This document shows positions 1 to 9,040 of a stretch of DNA of 64,000 nucleotides, one piece after another. A program made the position numbers and the translations under genes. Source of the DNA: Paenibacillus artemisiicola (GTDB taxonomy: Bacteria; Bacillota; Bacilli; Paenibacillales; Paenibacillaceae); the NCBI RefSeq assembly GCF_017652985.1, contig NZ_JAGGDJ010000002.1:544557-608556 (forward strand). The letters are read 5' to 3'. How positions within the stretch are numbered: position 1 is the stretch's first letter; each line of letters starts with the position of its first letter. The notes under the pieces were generated by a model. The model had not been told where the DNA came from. It ran no database searches and was given only the letters and a program-made list of their open reading frames with translations.

Positions 1-1
1 G

Positions 2-1720
2 AGAGCGGCGGTAAGAGGCATGCAGGGAGAGGGCGGCCTTGCGAGCGACGGAAGCGTCGCCGTCGTGCTGAAGCATCTTTGCGCCCAAGGCGCAGGCATG
101 GGCGGCAAGAACGCCGGTCCCGCCAACATCGGGGAACGCGAGCTGCGGGAGATCCATTTACCCGCGGCGTTCGCGGGAGCTAAGGCGGGAGCGGCAGGAT
201 TCATGGCGGCTTATAACGAGATCGACGGCATGCCTTGTCATGCGAATCGCAAGTTGTTGACGGATATTTTGCGGGAGGAATGGGGCTTCGATGGCATCGT
301 TATGGCCGACGGCCAAGCGATTGACCGGCTGCTGGCGTTAACGGGCAGCCATGAAGGCGCCGCTGCGCTCGCTTTATCCTCGGGCGTCGACTTAAGCTTA
401 TGGGACAAGTCGTTTACGACGCTCGAAGCGGCGGTGTCGTCCGGACTCGTCGACGAATCCGAAGTCGATCGGGCCGTACGGCGCGTGCTTCGCCTAAAGT
501 TCGAATTGGGCTTGTTTGACCAGCCTTACACGGACGAATCGAAAGCGGCTTCCGGCATCGGCAGCCCTGAGCTGACAGCCCTTAATCTGAACATCGCGCG
601 CGAATCGGCCGTGCTTCTCAAGAACGACCGCGACCGGCTGCCGCTGAACGGGAGCGGCAAGCGCATCGCGGTCATCGGACCCAATGCGGATCAGATGTAC
701 AATCAGCTTGGCGACTATACGAGCGTGCAGCGTCCTAAGACGGGCTCGACCGTCCTTCAAGGCATCCGCATGGCTGCTCCTGCCGATGCTTCCATCGTCT
801 ATGCGCGCGGCTGCGGCATCCGCTCGTCGTCCGCAGAAGAATTGGAAGAAGCCGTTGCCGCAGCCAAGGCTTCGGATGTTGCCGTGTTAGTGCTGGGCGG
901 CAGCAGCGCAAGACAGTTCGGCGGTCTGTTCGACGGCAACGGCGAAGCGGTCATCGGACAGGAGACAGCATACGAGATGGATTGCGGGGAAGGCGTCGAT
1001 CTTGCGGATCTGCGGCTGGGTGAAGCGCAGCGGCGGCTGGCGGAAGCCGTTGCGGCAACCGGCGTGCCGATCGTCGTCGTGCTGATCCAAGGCCGCCCTC
1101 ATGCCATCGAAGAGGTGGACAGGCTGGCGGACGCGATCCTATGCGCTTGGTATCCGGGCAAGGAAGGCGGCCAGGCGATCGGCGAAATCTTGTTCGGCAT
1201 CGTAAATCCAAGCGGCAAGCTTCCCGTCTCCATGCCGCGTTCGTCCGCTCAGCTTCCGGTCTATTATAACCAGAAGGACCCGGGGCGGGTCCGCGATTAC
1301 GTCGATATGCCGTCCGCGGCGTTATATTCGTTCGGACACGGGCTCAGCTACACCCGATTCGTCTATGAAGAGCTCAGCTTGTCCGCCGCTTCGGTCGCCG
1401 CTGCGGATCTCTCGAACGGCGAGCAAGTGAAGGTGCGCGTCATCGTTCGAAATGCGGGCGACATTGCAGGCTTGGAAACGGTGCAGTTGTACTTGAAAGC
1501 CCGTGAATCAGGCATTACCAGACGGATCGCGGAGCTCAAGGGCTTTGCTAAGGTAGCGTTGCAGCCGGGCGAGACGAGAGAGATCGCGTTCAGCCTTGGT
1601 GCCGAGGAATTAGGCCATTGGGACAACGCCATGAACTTCGGCGTGAAGGCGTGCAAGGTGACCGTCATGGTCGGCGGCGGTTTGCGGCAAACACTCCAAG
1701 CGGAGCTTGCGATTATGTAA
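2..1720 (+). CDS. Glycoside hydrolase family 3 (beta-glucosidase/xylosidase type), 5' end outside window
   Basis: Retaining exo-beta-glycosidase of family GH3, probably cytoplasmic and acting on imported oligosaccharides. The reading frame is open from the first complete codon, so the gene begins upstream and its N-terminus is missing. Visible parts: the KHLCAQG segment of the (beta/alpha)8 domain, AAYNEIDG, then GIVMADG where the Asp is the expected nucleophile; a GH3 C-terminal domain follows (ARESAVLLKND, VIGPNAD), and a fibronectin-III-like tail closes the protein. Substrate cannot be read from sequence; the sugar-uptake neighbours fit plant or microbial glycan use. A terminator follows the stop directly. 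Confidence 0.93.
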   Translation, partial: RAAVRGMQGEGGLASDGSVAVVLKHLCAQGAGMGGKNAGPANIGERELREIHLPAAFAGAKAGAAGFMAAYNEIDGMPCHANRKLLTDILREEWGFDGIVMADGQAIDRLLALTGSHEGAAALALSSGVDLSLWDKSFTTLEAAVSSGLVDESEVDRAVRRVLRLKFELGLFDQPYTDESKAASGIGSPELTALNLNIARESAVLLKNDRDRLPLNGSGKRIAVIGPNADQMYNQLGDYTSVQRPKTGSTVLQGIRMAAPADASIVYARGCGIRSSSAEELEEAVAAAKASDVAVLVLGGSSARQFGGLFDGNGEAVIGQETAYEMDCGEGVDLADLRLGEAQRRLAEAVAATGVPIVVVLIQGRPHAIEEVDRLADAILCAWYPGKEGGQAIGEILFGIVNPSGKLPVSMPRSSAQLPVYYNQKDPGRVRDYVDMPSAALYSFGHGLSYTRFVYEELSLSAASVAAADLSNGEQVKVRVIVRNAGDIAGLETVQLYLKARESGITRRIAELKGFAKVALQPGETREIAFSLGAEELGHWDNAMNFGVKACKVTVMVGGGLRQTLQAELAIM

Positions 1721-1735
1721 CGACGTATCATGGAC

Positions 1736-1772
1736 AAGCACCTTACCGAGAAATACGGTAAGGTGCTTTTTT
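1736..1772 (+). terminator. Rho-independent terminator of the GH3 gene
   Basis: A 13-bp perfect stem (AAGCACCTTACCG at 1736-1748, complement at 1756-1768), a 7-nt loop and a T run, 16 nt after the GH3 stop. Confidence 0.95.
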
Positions 1773-1876
1773 GGCATACGACCGGCGCGGGCGCTTCAAG
1801 TACGCTTATTGAGCTTCATCATTCCGGGATAGAAATGAACGCTCACTGAAGGAAGCCAATCGATGAGAGAGGGGGA

Positions 1877-2800
1877 TTAATCGCTTCCTCCTGTACGATC
1901 CGTTGGGGCGATCACGCTCGCGCCGCTTCTGCACTCGCTTGGGGTAATGGCGGTCCAGCGCTTGAATTGGCGGCTGAAGTGGGCGCTTGTTTTATACCCG
2001 AGCATCATTGCGATATGGTCGATCGACATGTCCGTTTGAAGCAGCAAGCGCTGGGCCTCGCTTAACAACATTTCCGACCTATATTTGCGGGGAGCCTTCC
2101 CGTAAACCTGTTGAAAGATCCGATTCACTTGAGATGAACTCAATTTCAAGGATTCGGCTATATCTTGAACGTATGTTTTTCCGCTGTCTTCCGGTTGGCC
2201 ATGAAGCAGGCTGCTGCGGATCGAAGCCTCGATATTCTCGGCGATGCGGCCGGCCAATAATTCCTTTTTCGTAAGGACGACGTGATCGGTTTGGGACAGC
2301 TGGTCCACCAGCGTTCCTAGAAGCTCAAACACGGCCGCGTAAACCTTCATGGTTTTGGCGGCGGAAAGCGGTCGGCTCCTGTTTTCAGTCGCAAGCTTGC
2401 ATAAGTCCGTTAGGAAGGGGGCCAATTCTTGGACAAGGGGAGAAGATACTTCGTAGCAGGCGGTTTGATGGCGCTCCAGCTCCTTGGTGAAAACGGGATC
2501 GGATACGCTGAAATGCACGCAAAAATAAGTGAAGCCATGAGAGCCTGCCGACTTGCACGAATGGATGATTCCCGGACGTATAAAGAGCAGATCTCCTTTC
2601 TTTTGAACGTAGTTCTGGCCTTGGACGATCATTTTCATGTCCCCTTCGATCATCCAATGAAGCTCGTACATCGGATGTTCATGGGATGGATAGGTCCAAC
2701 GGGAACTCACTTCGCGAATATGCAGCCCCATCAGATGAAAGGCCATTCGAACGTCGGGAAGCCTGCCTATTTCAATTTCGGCGGTCATTACAGACATCAT
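1877..2800 (-). CDS. AraC-family transcriptional regulator
   Basis: Cupin-type sensor domain (HEHPMYELHWMIEGD, residues about 35-150) followed by a double helix-turn-helix AraC domain in the last 100 residues (YVQDIAESLKLSSSQVNRIF; SIDHIAMMLGYKTSAHFSRQFKRW). Such proteins sense a sugar and activate sugar genes. The longest frame starts at 2833, but a TATAAT box lies only 5 nt before it and the first 11 codons spell a GGAGG/GGGGG ribosome site, so the start is put at the ATG at 2800 (307 aa; ATGs at 2797 and 2788 are alternatives). It is convergent with the GH3 gene and divergent from the GntR operon; its target is not known. Confidence 0.9.
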   Translation of the reverse strand: MMSVMTAEIEIGRLPDVRMAFHLMGLHIREVSSRWTYPSHEHPMYELHWMIEGDMKMIVQGQNYVQKKGDLLFIRPGIIHSCKSAGSHGFTYFCVHFSVSDPVFTKELERHQTACYEVSSPLVQELAPFLTDLCKLATENRSRPLSAAKTMKVYAAVFELLGTLVDQLSQTDHVVLTKKELLAGRIAENIEASIRSSLLHGQPEDSGKTYVQDIAESLKLSSSQVNRIFQQVYGKAPRKYRSEMLLSEAQRLLLQTDMSIDHIAMMLGYKTSAHFSRQFKRWTAITPSECRSGASVIAPTDRTGGSD

Positions 2801-2837
2801 TCTACGTCCCCCTTGTCCTCCAAACTCTTCCATACCG

Positions 2838-2854
2838 ATTATACAGCGCTTTCA
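2838..2854 (-). promoter_or_regulatory. -10 box with overlapping cre-like site upstream of the AraC gene
   Basis: On the minus strand the sequence reads TGAAAGCGCTGTATAAT. It contains a perfect TATAAT (2843-2838) and a CcpA cre-like element (TGAAAGCGCTGTAT, 12 of 14 to TGWAANCGNTNWCA) overlapping it. No good -35 box is seen. Occupancy by CcpA would repress; this is inferred from sequence only. Confidence 0.5.
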
Positions 2855-3075
2855 TTTGCGAGAAATGCTTGAAATGGGTAAATGTTGTTCACGATTAGCG
2901 CATCGTCAATACCGCTGAGGGGGTGGTATGTTAGTCATATCACAGGCCAGAGCGAGCAATCAATCGATCCGCAAGACGTTAACCGATTGGATGGTTGGCA
3001 AGCATCCACGCAAAGCGGACGGCCGATTAAAGCCTCATACGGCGATCCGGAACAAGCCGCTCATGCCGGTATACT

Positions 3076-3093
3076 AGGATAACTAGTCATCCT
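3076..3093. promoter_or_regulatory. 18-bp palindrome, candidate GntR operator
   Basis: AGGATAACTAGTCATCCT is a 16/18 perfect palindrome centred on ACTAGT, about 95 bp before the GntR start. A TATACT box (3070-3075) abuts it. An autoregulatory operator for the adjacent GntR-family protein is the simplest reading. The rest of the 2834-3187 intergenic stretch shows no gene. Confidence 0.45.
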
Positions 3094-3114
3094 GACTTTT
3101 TTGCTTGCGCTTTT

Positions 3115-3128
3115 TGTAAGCGCTTATC
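3115..3128 (+). promoter_or_regulatory. cre-like catabolite-repression site before the hexuronate operon
   Basis: TGTAAGCGCTTATC matches the CcpA cre consensus TGWAANCGNTNWCA at 12 of 14 positions and lies 60 bp before the GntR start. With the similar site at 2841-2854 it would place both divergent units under carbon catabolite control. Confidence 0.5.
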
Positions 3129-3187
3129 GTACGTGCGTTTCGTACCTGCCGGAGTGGAATCGCAATTCATCGTGTTGGAGGAATCGT

Positions 3188-3874
3188 ATGAGCATTCAGA
3201 TTGACGTTTCAAGAGACAAAAGAGGACTCATCCGGGATTTCGTATACGCCGCCTTGAAGAAAAACATCATGGAGCTGAGACTCGAACCGGGGCAGTTTAT
3301 CTCGGAAAAAGAACTGGTCGAAATGCTGCAAGTAAGCAGGACCCCGATTCGCGAAGCATTAGTCAAACTCACGCAGGAGGAATTAATCGAAACCACTCCT
3401 CAGAAGGGCTCCATCATATCGCTTATCGATCTGCAGCATGCGGAAGAATCCCGGTTTGTCCGAAAAACCCTGGAATCCGCCGTTGTTCGGGAAGCCTGCG
3501 GGCTGCTCGACAAGGAACAGGTGCTTCATCTGCAGCATCTCGTCTCGCTGCAAGAGCTGTGCCAATCCGAACAGAATTACGGGCGCTTGTTCGAGCTCGA
3601 TGAAGAGTTTCACAAATCGATTATGATCGGCTGCGGCCGAGCCCGTACGTGGGGATTGATTCAACAAATGGCAACCCACGACAACCGCATTCGGATTTTA
3701 CGGCTCGCTTCCGATTCCGACTGGAAAATCATACTTGCCCAGCATCGCGGCATTGTTCGCGCGATCAAGGAGAGGGATCCCGACCAAGCGGAAAGCATGC
3801 TAAGGGACCATTTGGATTTGGTCGTGATCGAGAAGGAAAATTTAAAACAGAAGCACGCCAAATTTTTTAAATAG
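3188..3874 (+). CDS. GntR-family (FadR-type) transcriptional regulator
   Basis: N-terminal winged helix-turn-helix (residues about 10-75, with LVEMLQVSRTPIREALVKL) and an all-helical FCD ligand-binding domain containing the usual metal-binding Asp/His positions (ELDEEFHKSIM; QHRGIVRAI). FCD-type GntR proteins commonly sense hexuronates or other sugar acids, which fits the uxuA and reductase genes behind it. The start at 3188 is chosen because GGAGG (3177-3181) sits 6 nt upstream; the 29 extra N-terminal codons of the longer frame have no family support. It is the first gene of the operon running to 10642 and probably represses it. Confidence 0.92.
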   Translation: MSIQIDVSRDKRGLIRDFVYAALKKNIMELRLEPGQFISEKELVEMLQVSRTPIREALVKLTQEELIETTPQKGSIISLIDLQHAEESRFVRKTLESAVVREACGLLDKEQVLHLQHLVSLQELCQSEQNYGRLFELDEEFHKSIMIGCGRARTWGLIQQMATHDNRIRILRLASDSDWKIILAQHRGIVRAIKERDPDQAESMLRDHLDLVVIEKENLKQKHAKFFK

Positions 3875-3893
3875 GACTAAGGAGTGAAGAACG

Positions 3894-5054
3894 ATGATTA
3901 AAGTAGCCGTTATCGGTACCGGCGGTATCGCAAATGCGCATTTGGAGGCGTATGTCTCCGCGTTCGGGGGAAGATGCCGGGTCGTTGCGTTATGCGACAT
4001 TTACGAGGAGAAGGCAGTCCGGGATAAAGAGAGATTTCAGCTCGACTGCAGAGTCGAACAAGACTATCGCAAGCTGCTGGACAGCGATATCGATCTGGTG
4101 TCGATCTGCACCCCGCCGTATACGCACGCTCAACTCGCGATCGATTTTTTGCGAGCCGGAAAGCATGTATTGGTAGAGAAGCCGATGTCTTCTTCCATGG
4201 AAGAATGCGACCGCATGCTGGAAGCGGCTTCGGCGTCGAAGCGCATCTTGTCCGTCATCGGGCAAAACCGGTTCAGGGATCCGATCATGAAGCTGAAGCG
4301 TACGCTCGACACCGGGAAGGCAGGCAAAATCGTGCACGCGCAGGTGGATTCGCACTGGTGGAGAGGGCACTGCTATTACGATCTGTGGTGGAGAGGCACC
4401 TGGGAAAAGGAAGGCGGGGGCTGTACGCTGAACCACGCCGTTCATCATATTGACATGCTGCAGTGGATGATGGGAATGCCGGACAAAGTCCATGCGGTGA
4501 TGAGCAATACGTCGCACGATAACGCGGAAGTCGAGGACATCTCCATCGCCATTCTTGCTTACGGCAACGGAAGCCTGGCGCAAATTACAAGCTCCGTCGT
4601 GCATCACGGCGAGGAACAGCAGCTTATTTTCCAAGGGGAGAAGGCCAGAATTTCCGCCCCTTGGAAGGTAGATGCGTCCACCTCCAAGGAAAACGGATTT
4701 CCCGTTCGGAACACCGCGCTCGAGGAGGAGCTCGAGGACGCCTACAACGGCATGGCGGACCTCCCGTATACCGGTCACGCCGGACAAATCGACGATGTGA
4801 TGAAGGCGATTGAAAGCGGATCGCTGAGCGTGCTCATCGACGGTGGCGAAGGACGCAACACACTGGAATTGATCACGGCCATCTATGAGGCGGCGGCTAC
4901 GGGCAAGAGCGTAAGCCTGCCTTTAACGAAGGACAGCCCGTTCTATTCGAGGGACGGCTTGCTCGCGAACGCTCCGCGTTTTTACGAGAAGACCTCGTCG
5001 CTCGTTTCCTTCTCGAAGAACGACATTACGCTTGGCAGCGATTATAAGAAGTAA
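3894..5054 (+). CDS. Gfo/Idh/MocA-family NAD(P)-dependent oxidoreductase
   Basis: 386 aa. Rossmann fold at the N-terminus (VIGTGGIANAH), the family's EKP motif intact at about residues 95-97 (HVLVEKPMSS), and a C-terminal alpha/beta domain with the substrate histidine region (NHAVHHIDML). These enzymes oxidise or reduce a sugar hydroxyl or carbonyl. Position between the GntR regulator and uxuA suggests it feeds an oxidised sugar or hexuronate derivative to the pathway; the exact substrate is not readable. The ribosome site AAGGAGTG lies just before the ATG, 19 nt after gntR. Confidence 0.9.
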   Translation: MIKVAVIGTGGIANAHLEAYVSAFGGRCRVVALCDIYEEKAVRDKERFQLDCRVEQDYRKLLDSDIDLVSICTPPYTHAQLAIDFLRAGKHVLVEKPMSSSMEECDRMLEAASASKRILSVIGQNRFRDPIMKLKRTLDTGKAGKIVHAQVDSHWWRGHCYYDLWWRGTWEKEGGGCTLNHAVHHIDMLQWMMGMPDKVHAVMSNTSHDNAEVEDISIAILAYGNGSLAQITSSVVHHGEEQQLIFQGEKARISAPWKVDASTSKENGFPVRNTALEEELEDAYNGMADLPYTGHAGQIDDVMKAIESGSLSVLIDGGEGRNTLELITAIYEAAATGKSVSLPLTKDSPFYSRDGLLANAPRFYEKTSSLVSFSKNDITLGSDYKK

Positions 5055-5082
5055 CCCATGACGCCTTTTGGAGGAATGGACG

Positions 5083-6177
5083 ATGAGAATGGTATTCAGA
5101 TGGTTTGGCGAAGGCAATGATACGGTAACGCTTGGCCAAATCAGACAAATTCCCGGCGTGGAAGGCATTGTCTGGGCGCTTCACGACATCCCTGCGGGGG
5201 AAGAATGGCCGCTCGAAAGAATGCTGGAGATCAAAAAGCAGGCGGACGAATACGGCTTTCATACGGAGGTTGTAGAGAGCGTTAACGTTCATGAGGATAT
5301 CAAGCTGGGCTTGCCGACCCGGGACAACTATATCGACAACTATAAAAAAACGATCGAGAGGCTGGCAAAGGTCGGCGTGAAAGTGATTTGCTATAACTTT
5401 ATGCCGGTTTTCGACTGGATCCGCACGCATTTATTCGAACCGCTGGCGGACAATTCCACTGCGCTCTTTTATGACAAGGCCAAGATCGACAGCATGAATA
5501 ATCCCGAGGAGCTGGTGCGCGTCATCAACGAGAATCCGGACTTCACGATGCCGGGCTGGGAGCCGGCTAGAATGAAGCGTCTGCCCGCGCTGTTCGAGGC
5601 GTACAAGAACGTGACGGAAGAGGACTTGTGGAACAACCTCCGCTACTTTTTGGAGCAGATCATCCCGGTTTGCGAGAGCAACGACATCCAAATGGCGCTT
5701 CATCCGGACGATCCGCCGTGGTCGCTGTTCGGGCTGCCGAGAATCATCACGGACCGGGACAATATCCGCAGGCTGCTAAGCTTGGTGGACAGCCCTTATA
5801 ACGGCGTCACGCTGTGCAGCGGGTCGCTTGGAATCAACCCGAACAACCATGTCGCGGACATGGTGAGGGAATTCGCGGACCGCATTCCGTTCGCCCATAT
5901 CCGAAATGTCAGGCTGTACGACAACGGCAATTTCATCGAGACTTCTCACCGATCCCAGGACGGCACGCTCGACATCTGCGATATTGTCAAGGCGTATCAT
6001 GAGAAGGGCTTTACGGGCTATGCCAGGCCGGACCACGGCAGACAAATTTGGAACGAGCAGTGCCGTCCCGGATACGGACTGTACGACCGGGCTCTCGGCA
6101 TTATGTATTTGTGGGGCATATGGGACTCGCTCGAAAGAACGAAACGGGGGGCGGCGGCATGCATGCAATCAACGTGA
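5083..6177 (+). CDS. uxuA: Mannonate dehydratase
   Basis: 364 aa, close to the usual length of the Gram-positive UxuA enzymes. It dehydrates D-mannonate to 2-keto-3-deoxy-D-gluconate in cytoplasmic glucuronate breakdown. Family signatures are visible from the start ([23 protein letters not shown]) to the metal-site end ([32 protein letters not shown]). The start at 5083 has GGAGG at 5070-5074; a longer frame from 5068 would include that ribosome site. The reading frame overlaps the next gene by 19 nt, so the two are translationally coupled. Confidence 0.95.
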   Translation: MRMVFRWFGEGNDTVTLGQIRQIPGVEGIVWALHDIPAGEEWPLERMLEIKKQADEYGFHTEVVESVNVHEDIKLGLPTRDNYIDNYKKTIERLAKVGVKVICYNFMPVFDWIRTHLFEPLADNSTALFYDKAKIDSMNNPEELVRVINENPDFTMPGWEPARMKRLPALFEAYKNVTEEDLWNNLRYFLEQIIPVCESNDIQMALHPDDPPWSLFGLPRIITDRDNIRRLLSLVDSPYNGVTLCSGSLGINPNNHVADMVREFADRIPFAHIRNVRLYDNGNFIETSHRSQDGTLDICDIVKAYHEKGFTGYARPDHGRQIWNEQCRPGYGLYDRALGIMYLWGIWDSLERTKRGAAACMQST

Positions 6178-7007
6178 ATTTGAAAGGCAAGGTAGCGGTT
6201 ATTACGGGAGGAAGCGGCGTGCTATGCTCCGCCATGGCGCGGGAGCTTGGCCGGCATGGCGTGAAGGTGGCCGTATTAAACCGCACGGCGGAAACGGGAG
6301 AGAAGGTTGCGGCGGACATCAGAGAAGCCGGCGGGGAAGCGATCGCCGTTGCCTGCAACGTGCTGGATGCGGAAAGCGTGAAGGCGGCGGAACAAACGGT
6401 GACGCGCCGGCTGGGCGCCTGCGACATGCTCATCAACGGGGCGGGAGGCAACCATCCCATGGGAAGCACGACGAATGAAACGCTGAGGCCGGAGGATCTG
6501 GAAAATAAAGCAATCACGACATTCTTCGATCTGACCGAGGAAGGCTTCAGCCACGTGCTTAACTTGAATCTCCTCGGAACGCTCATTCCTGCGCAGGTAT
6601 TCGCCAAAACGATGATCAATCGCCAAGGCGCGGTCATGATCAATATTTCTTCGATGAGCGCGCCAAGCCCGATGACGAAGGTGCCGGCGTATAGCGCGGC
6701 GAAGGCGGCGATTGATAATTTTACGCAGTGGCTGGCCGTTCATATGGCGGATGCGGGCATCAGGGTCAATGCGATCGCCCCGGGCTTTTTCTTGACGGAG
6801 CAAAACAGAAGGCTGCTTCAGAACGAAGACGGCTCCTTAACCGACCGGTCTCATAAAATCATCGCCCATACGCCAATGAAAAGATTCGGCAAGCCGGAAG
6901 ATCTGCTGGGCACGTTATTGTGGCTGGCGGACGATAAGCTGTCCGGTTTTGTAACCGGTATCACGGTGCCGGTAGACGGGGGGTTCATGGCTTACTCGGG
7001 CGTATGA
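6159..7007 (+). CDS. uxuB: SDR-family D-mannonate oxidoreductase (fructuronate reductase type)
   Basis: 282 aa short-chain dehydrogenase: cofactor motif [11 protein letters not shown] (the GVLC variant seen in the Bacillus YjmF/UxuB subgroup), catalytic INISS serine and YSAAK, C-terminal PVDGGF. The long insert ELRPEDLE...FFDLTEEGF between strands is also typical of this subgroup. Expected reaction: D-fructuronate + NADH to D-mannonate, the step before UxuA. The start at 6159 sits inside the end of uxuA with a G-rich ribosome site; the longer frame would overlap uxuA by 130 nt. Assignment as UxuB rests on subgroup motifs plus adjacency to uxuA. Confidence 0.85.
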   Translation: MHAINVNLKGKVAVITGGSGVLCSAMARELGRHGVKVAVLNRTAETGEKVAADIREAGGEAIAVACNVLDAESVKAAEQTVTRRLGACDMLINGAGGNHPMGSTTNETLRPEDLENKAITTFFDLTEEGFSHVLNLNLLGTLIPAQVFAKTMINRQGAVMINISSMSAPSPMTKVPAYSAAKAAIDNFTQWLAVHMADAGIRVNAIAPGFFLTEQNRRLLQNEDGSLTDRSHKIIAHTPMKRFGKPEDLLGTLLWLADDKLSGFVTGITVPVDGGFMAYSGV

Positions 7008-7106
7008 CAGGGAAACGGTCTCGGATTGGGGGAACGGGGTTGGGATACGTCTTCCAAGCCTACGCTCAAAGCAAGTCGAGAAACCAGCAAACGGAGGTGG
7101 TCGTTG

Positions 7107-8075
7107 ATGAAAGCCATGAATAGCAGCGCTGCTCTGGATAGGAAGGGCAGCGTTGGAGAGCCGCGGCAACAGAAGAAAGGATTGTTTTATTATCTTAAAA
7201 AAGATGTTGTGCTGTACCTAATGCTGCTGGTCCCTGTTGCCTATATCGTGACCTTTAAATATGCGCCCATGTATGGCATCCAGATTGCATTTAAGGATTA
7301 CAACCTTTTTCAAGGCGTCAGCAGGAGTCCGTGGAATCATTTTGAAACCTTCAAGCAAATTTTTTCATCGCCGCAATTCTTTCAGGTTGTTCGCAATACG
7401 TTGATGCTGAACGGGTTGGATTTGATTATGGGATTTCCGGCGCCGATACTATTGGCTCTTTTGCTGAATGAACTGGTATGGAAGACGTTCAAAAAGGTAA
7501 GCCAGACCATCCTGTATCTGCCGCATTTCCTTTCCTGGGTCATTATCGGCGGAATCGTCGCGCAGCTGCTTTCTCCCACGGGGATGTTAAACGCCTTGAT
7601 TAGCCATATGGGCGGCGAGCCGTTCCCGTTCCTCACGAACAAATACGCGTGGGTGGCAACGTATGCGTTGGTCGGCGTATGGCAGAACGCAGGCTGGGGG
7701 ACGATTTTGTATCTTGCCGCCATGACGGGAATCGACAAGCAGCTGTATGAAGCCGCCGACGCGGATGGCGCGGGAAGATTCAGGCGGATATGGCATATTA
7801 CGCTGCCGGGGATCAGACCAACCATCGTGATTCTACTGATCCTGCAGCTCGGCAATATTATGGCGGTGAACTTCGATCGTCCATTCAACATTCAAAACAA
7901 CCTCGTGATGGATTACGGCGACGTTATCAGCACCTATGTTTATCGGGTAGGCATTCAATCCGCGAACTTTTCGGTCGGTGCGGTCGTCGGCCTGTTCCAG
8001 TCCGTGATTTGCTTAATCTTCCTGGTGACCTCTAATTTTCTTACCCGTAAATTAGGCGAAAACGGAATCTGGTGA
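7107..8075 (+). CDS. CUT1 sugar ABC transporter permease, LplB type
   Basis: 322 aa with about six membrane helices and the cytoplasmic EAA loop that docks the ATPase (YEAADADGAGRFRRIWHITLPG). The opening KKDVVLYLMLLVPVAYIVTFKYAPMYGI is typical of the LplB/YtcP-partner subfamily used by Paenibacillus for oligosaccharide uptake. GGAGG at 7093-7097 supports the ATG at 7107 (TTG 7104 possible). It pairs with the next permease and the lipoprotein at 9041; no ATPase gene is present, so a shared MsmX-like ATPase is presumed. Confidence 0.93.
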   Translation: MKAMNSSAALDRKGSVGEPRQQKKGLFYYLKKDVVLYLMLLVPVAYIVTFKYAPMYGIQIAFKDYNLFQGVSRSPWNHFETFKQIFSSPQFFQVVRNTLMLNGLDLIMGFPAPILLALLLNELVWKTFKKVSQTILYLPHFLSWVIIGGIVAQLLSPTGMLNALISHMGGEPFPFLTNKYAWVATYALVGVWQNAGWGTILYLAAMTGIDKQLYEAADADGAGRFRRIWHITLPGIRPTIVILLILQLGNIMAVNFDRPFNIQNNLVMDYGDVISTYVYRVGIQSANFSVGAVVGLFQSVICLIFLVTSNFLTRKLGENGIW

Positions 8076-8087
8076 GGAGGTACCGAC

Positions 8088-8948
8088 ATGTCGCATCTTT
8101 CAAAAAATAGAATCGTGGATTATACGGCAGCCTTTGTTATTTTATTGACGGTCATTGTATGCCTGGTTCCTTTTCTCTATATTCTATCGCAATCCCTTAG
8201 CTCTAATAGGGCCATTATTTCGCAGGCGGTCACCGTCTATCCGATCGACTTTAACATCGAAGCCTATAAAGTCGTATTCGGGGATGCCGGTATGTTGTAC
8301 GCCTTGTTCTATACGGTGATCTTGACGGTTGTATTCGTGCTCCTTGCGTTGACCGTTACCATACTGGCGGCGTACCCGCTGACCAAAAAAAGACTCAAGG
8401 GCAGGAATGCGTTATTGTTAATCATGCTGTTTACCATGTATTTTAGCGGCGGGTTGATTCCGGATTATCTGAACGTCAAGAGCCTGAGCCTATTGGACAC
8501 GCCATGGGCGCTGATTCTTCCGGGTATGATGAGCGTCTACTATATGATCATCTTAAAATCGTTCTTTCAGAACTTGCCCGATAGCCTGGAGGAAGCCGCG
8601 CACTTGGACGGATGCGGCGAGCTGCAGATTCTGCTTAAGATCGTGCTGCCTCTTTCCAAGCCGGCTCTTGCCACCGTCAGTTTATTATATGCCGTATTCC
8701 GGTGGAACTATTTTCAGGATGCGCTATTCTACATTACCGACCAGCAATTCTATACGATACAGCTCAAGCTGTATAACGTGATCAATATATCGCAGCAAAT
8801 GTCCGGCGAGAACGTCAACGTGAATCTGCCTTCGGAGGCATTGAAAGCAGCCAGCATCATGTTCGGTACGGTTCCGATTCTGCTCGTGTACCCGTGGCTC
8901 CAGAAATACTTTGTATCCGGGATTATGATTGGCGCCGTTAAAGGTTGA
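8088..8948 (+). CDS. CUT1 sugar ABC transporter permease, YtcP/LplC type
   Basis: 286 aa, six predicted membrane helices, EAA loop LEEAAHLDGCGELQILLKIVLP and the family's conserved C-terminus (QKYFVSGIMIGAVKG). It forms the heterodimeric channel with the permease 12 nt upstream. The ribosome site GAGGAGG precedes the ATG. The next gene follows after 90 nt without an obvious terminator. Confidence 0.94.
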   Translation: MSHLSKNRIVDYTAAFVILLTVIVCLVPFLYILSQSLSSNRAIISQAVTVYPIDFNIEAYKVVFGDAGMLYALFYTVILTVVFVLLALTVTILAAYPLTKKRLKGRNALLLIMLFTMYFSGGLIPDYLNVKSLSLLDTPWALILPGMMSVYYMIILKSFFQNLPDSLEEAAHLDGCGELQILLKIVLPLSKPALATVSLLYAVFRWNYFQDALFYITDQQFYTIQLKLYNVINISQQMSGENVNVNLPSEALKAASIMFGTVPILLVYPWLQKYFVSGIMIGAVKG

Positions 8949-9040
8949 TATAGGTACGCGAAACGGATGATGTCGATCTATTTCGCGAATTTATATAAAT
9001 CAATTTGCTGACTGGCAAAATTAAAAAGGAGTGATTTCAT

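Noticed and set aside
2882..3082. 66-codon frame between the AraC and GntR genes
   Set aside because: No ribosome site or motif; the stretch carries regulatory sites instead.
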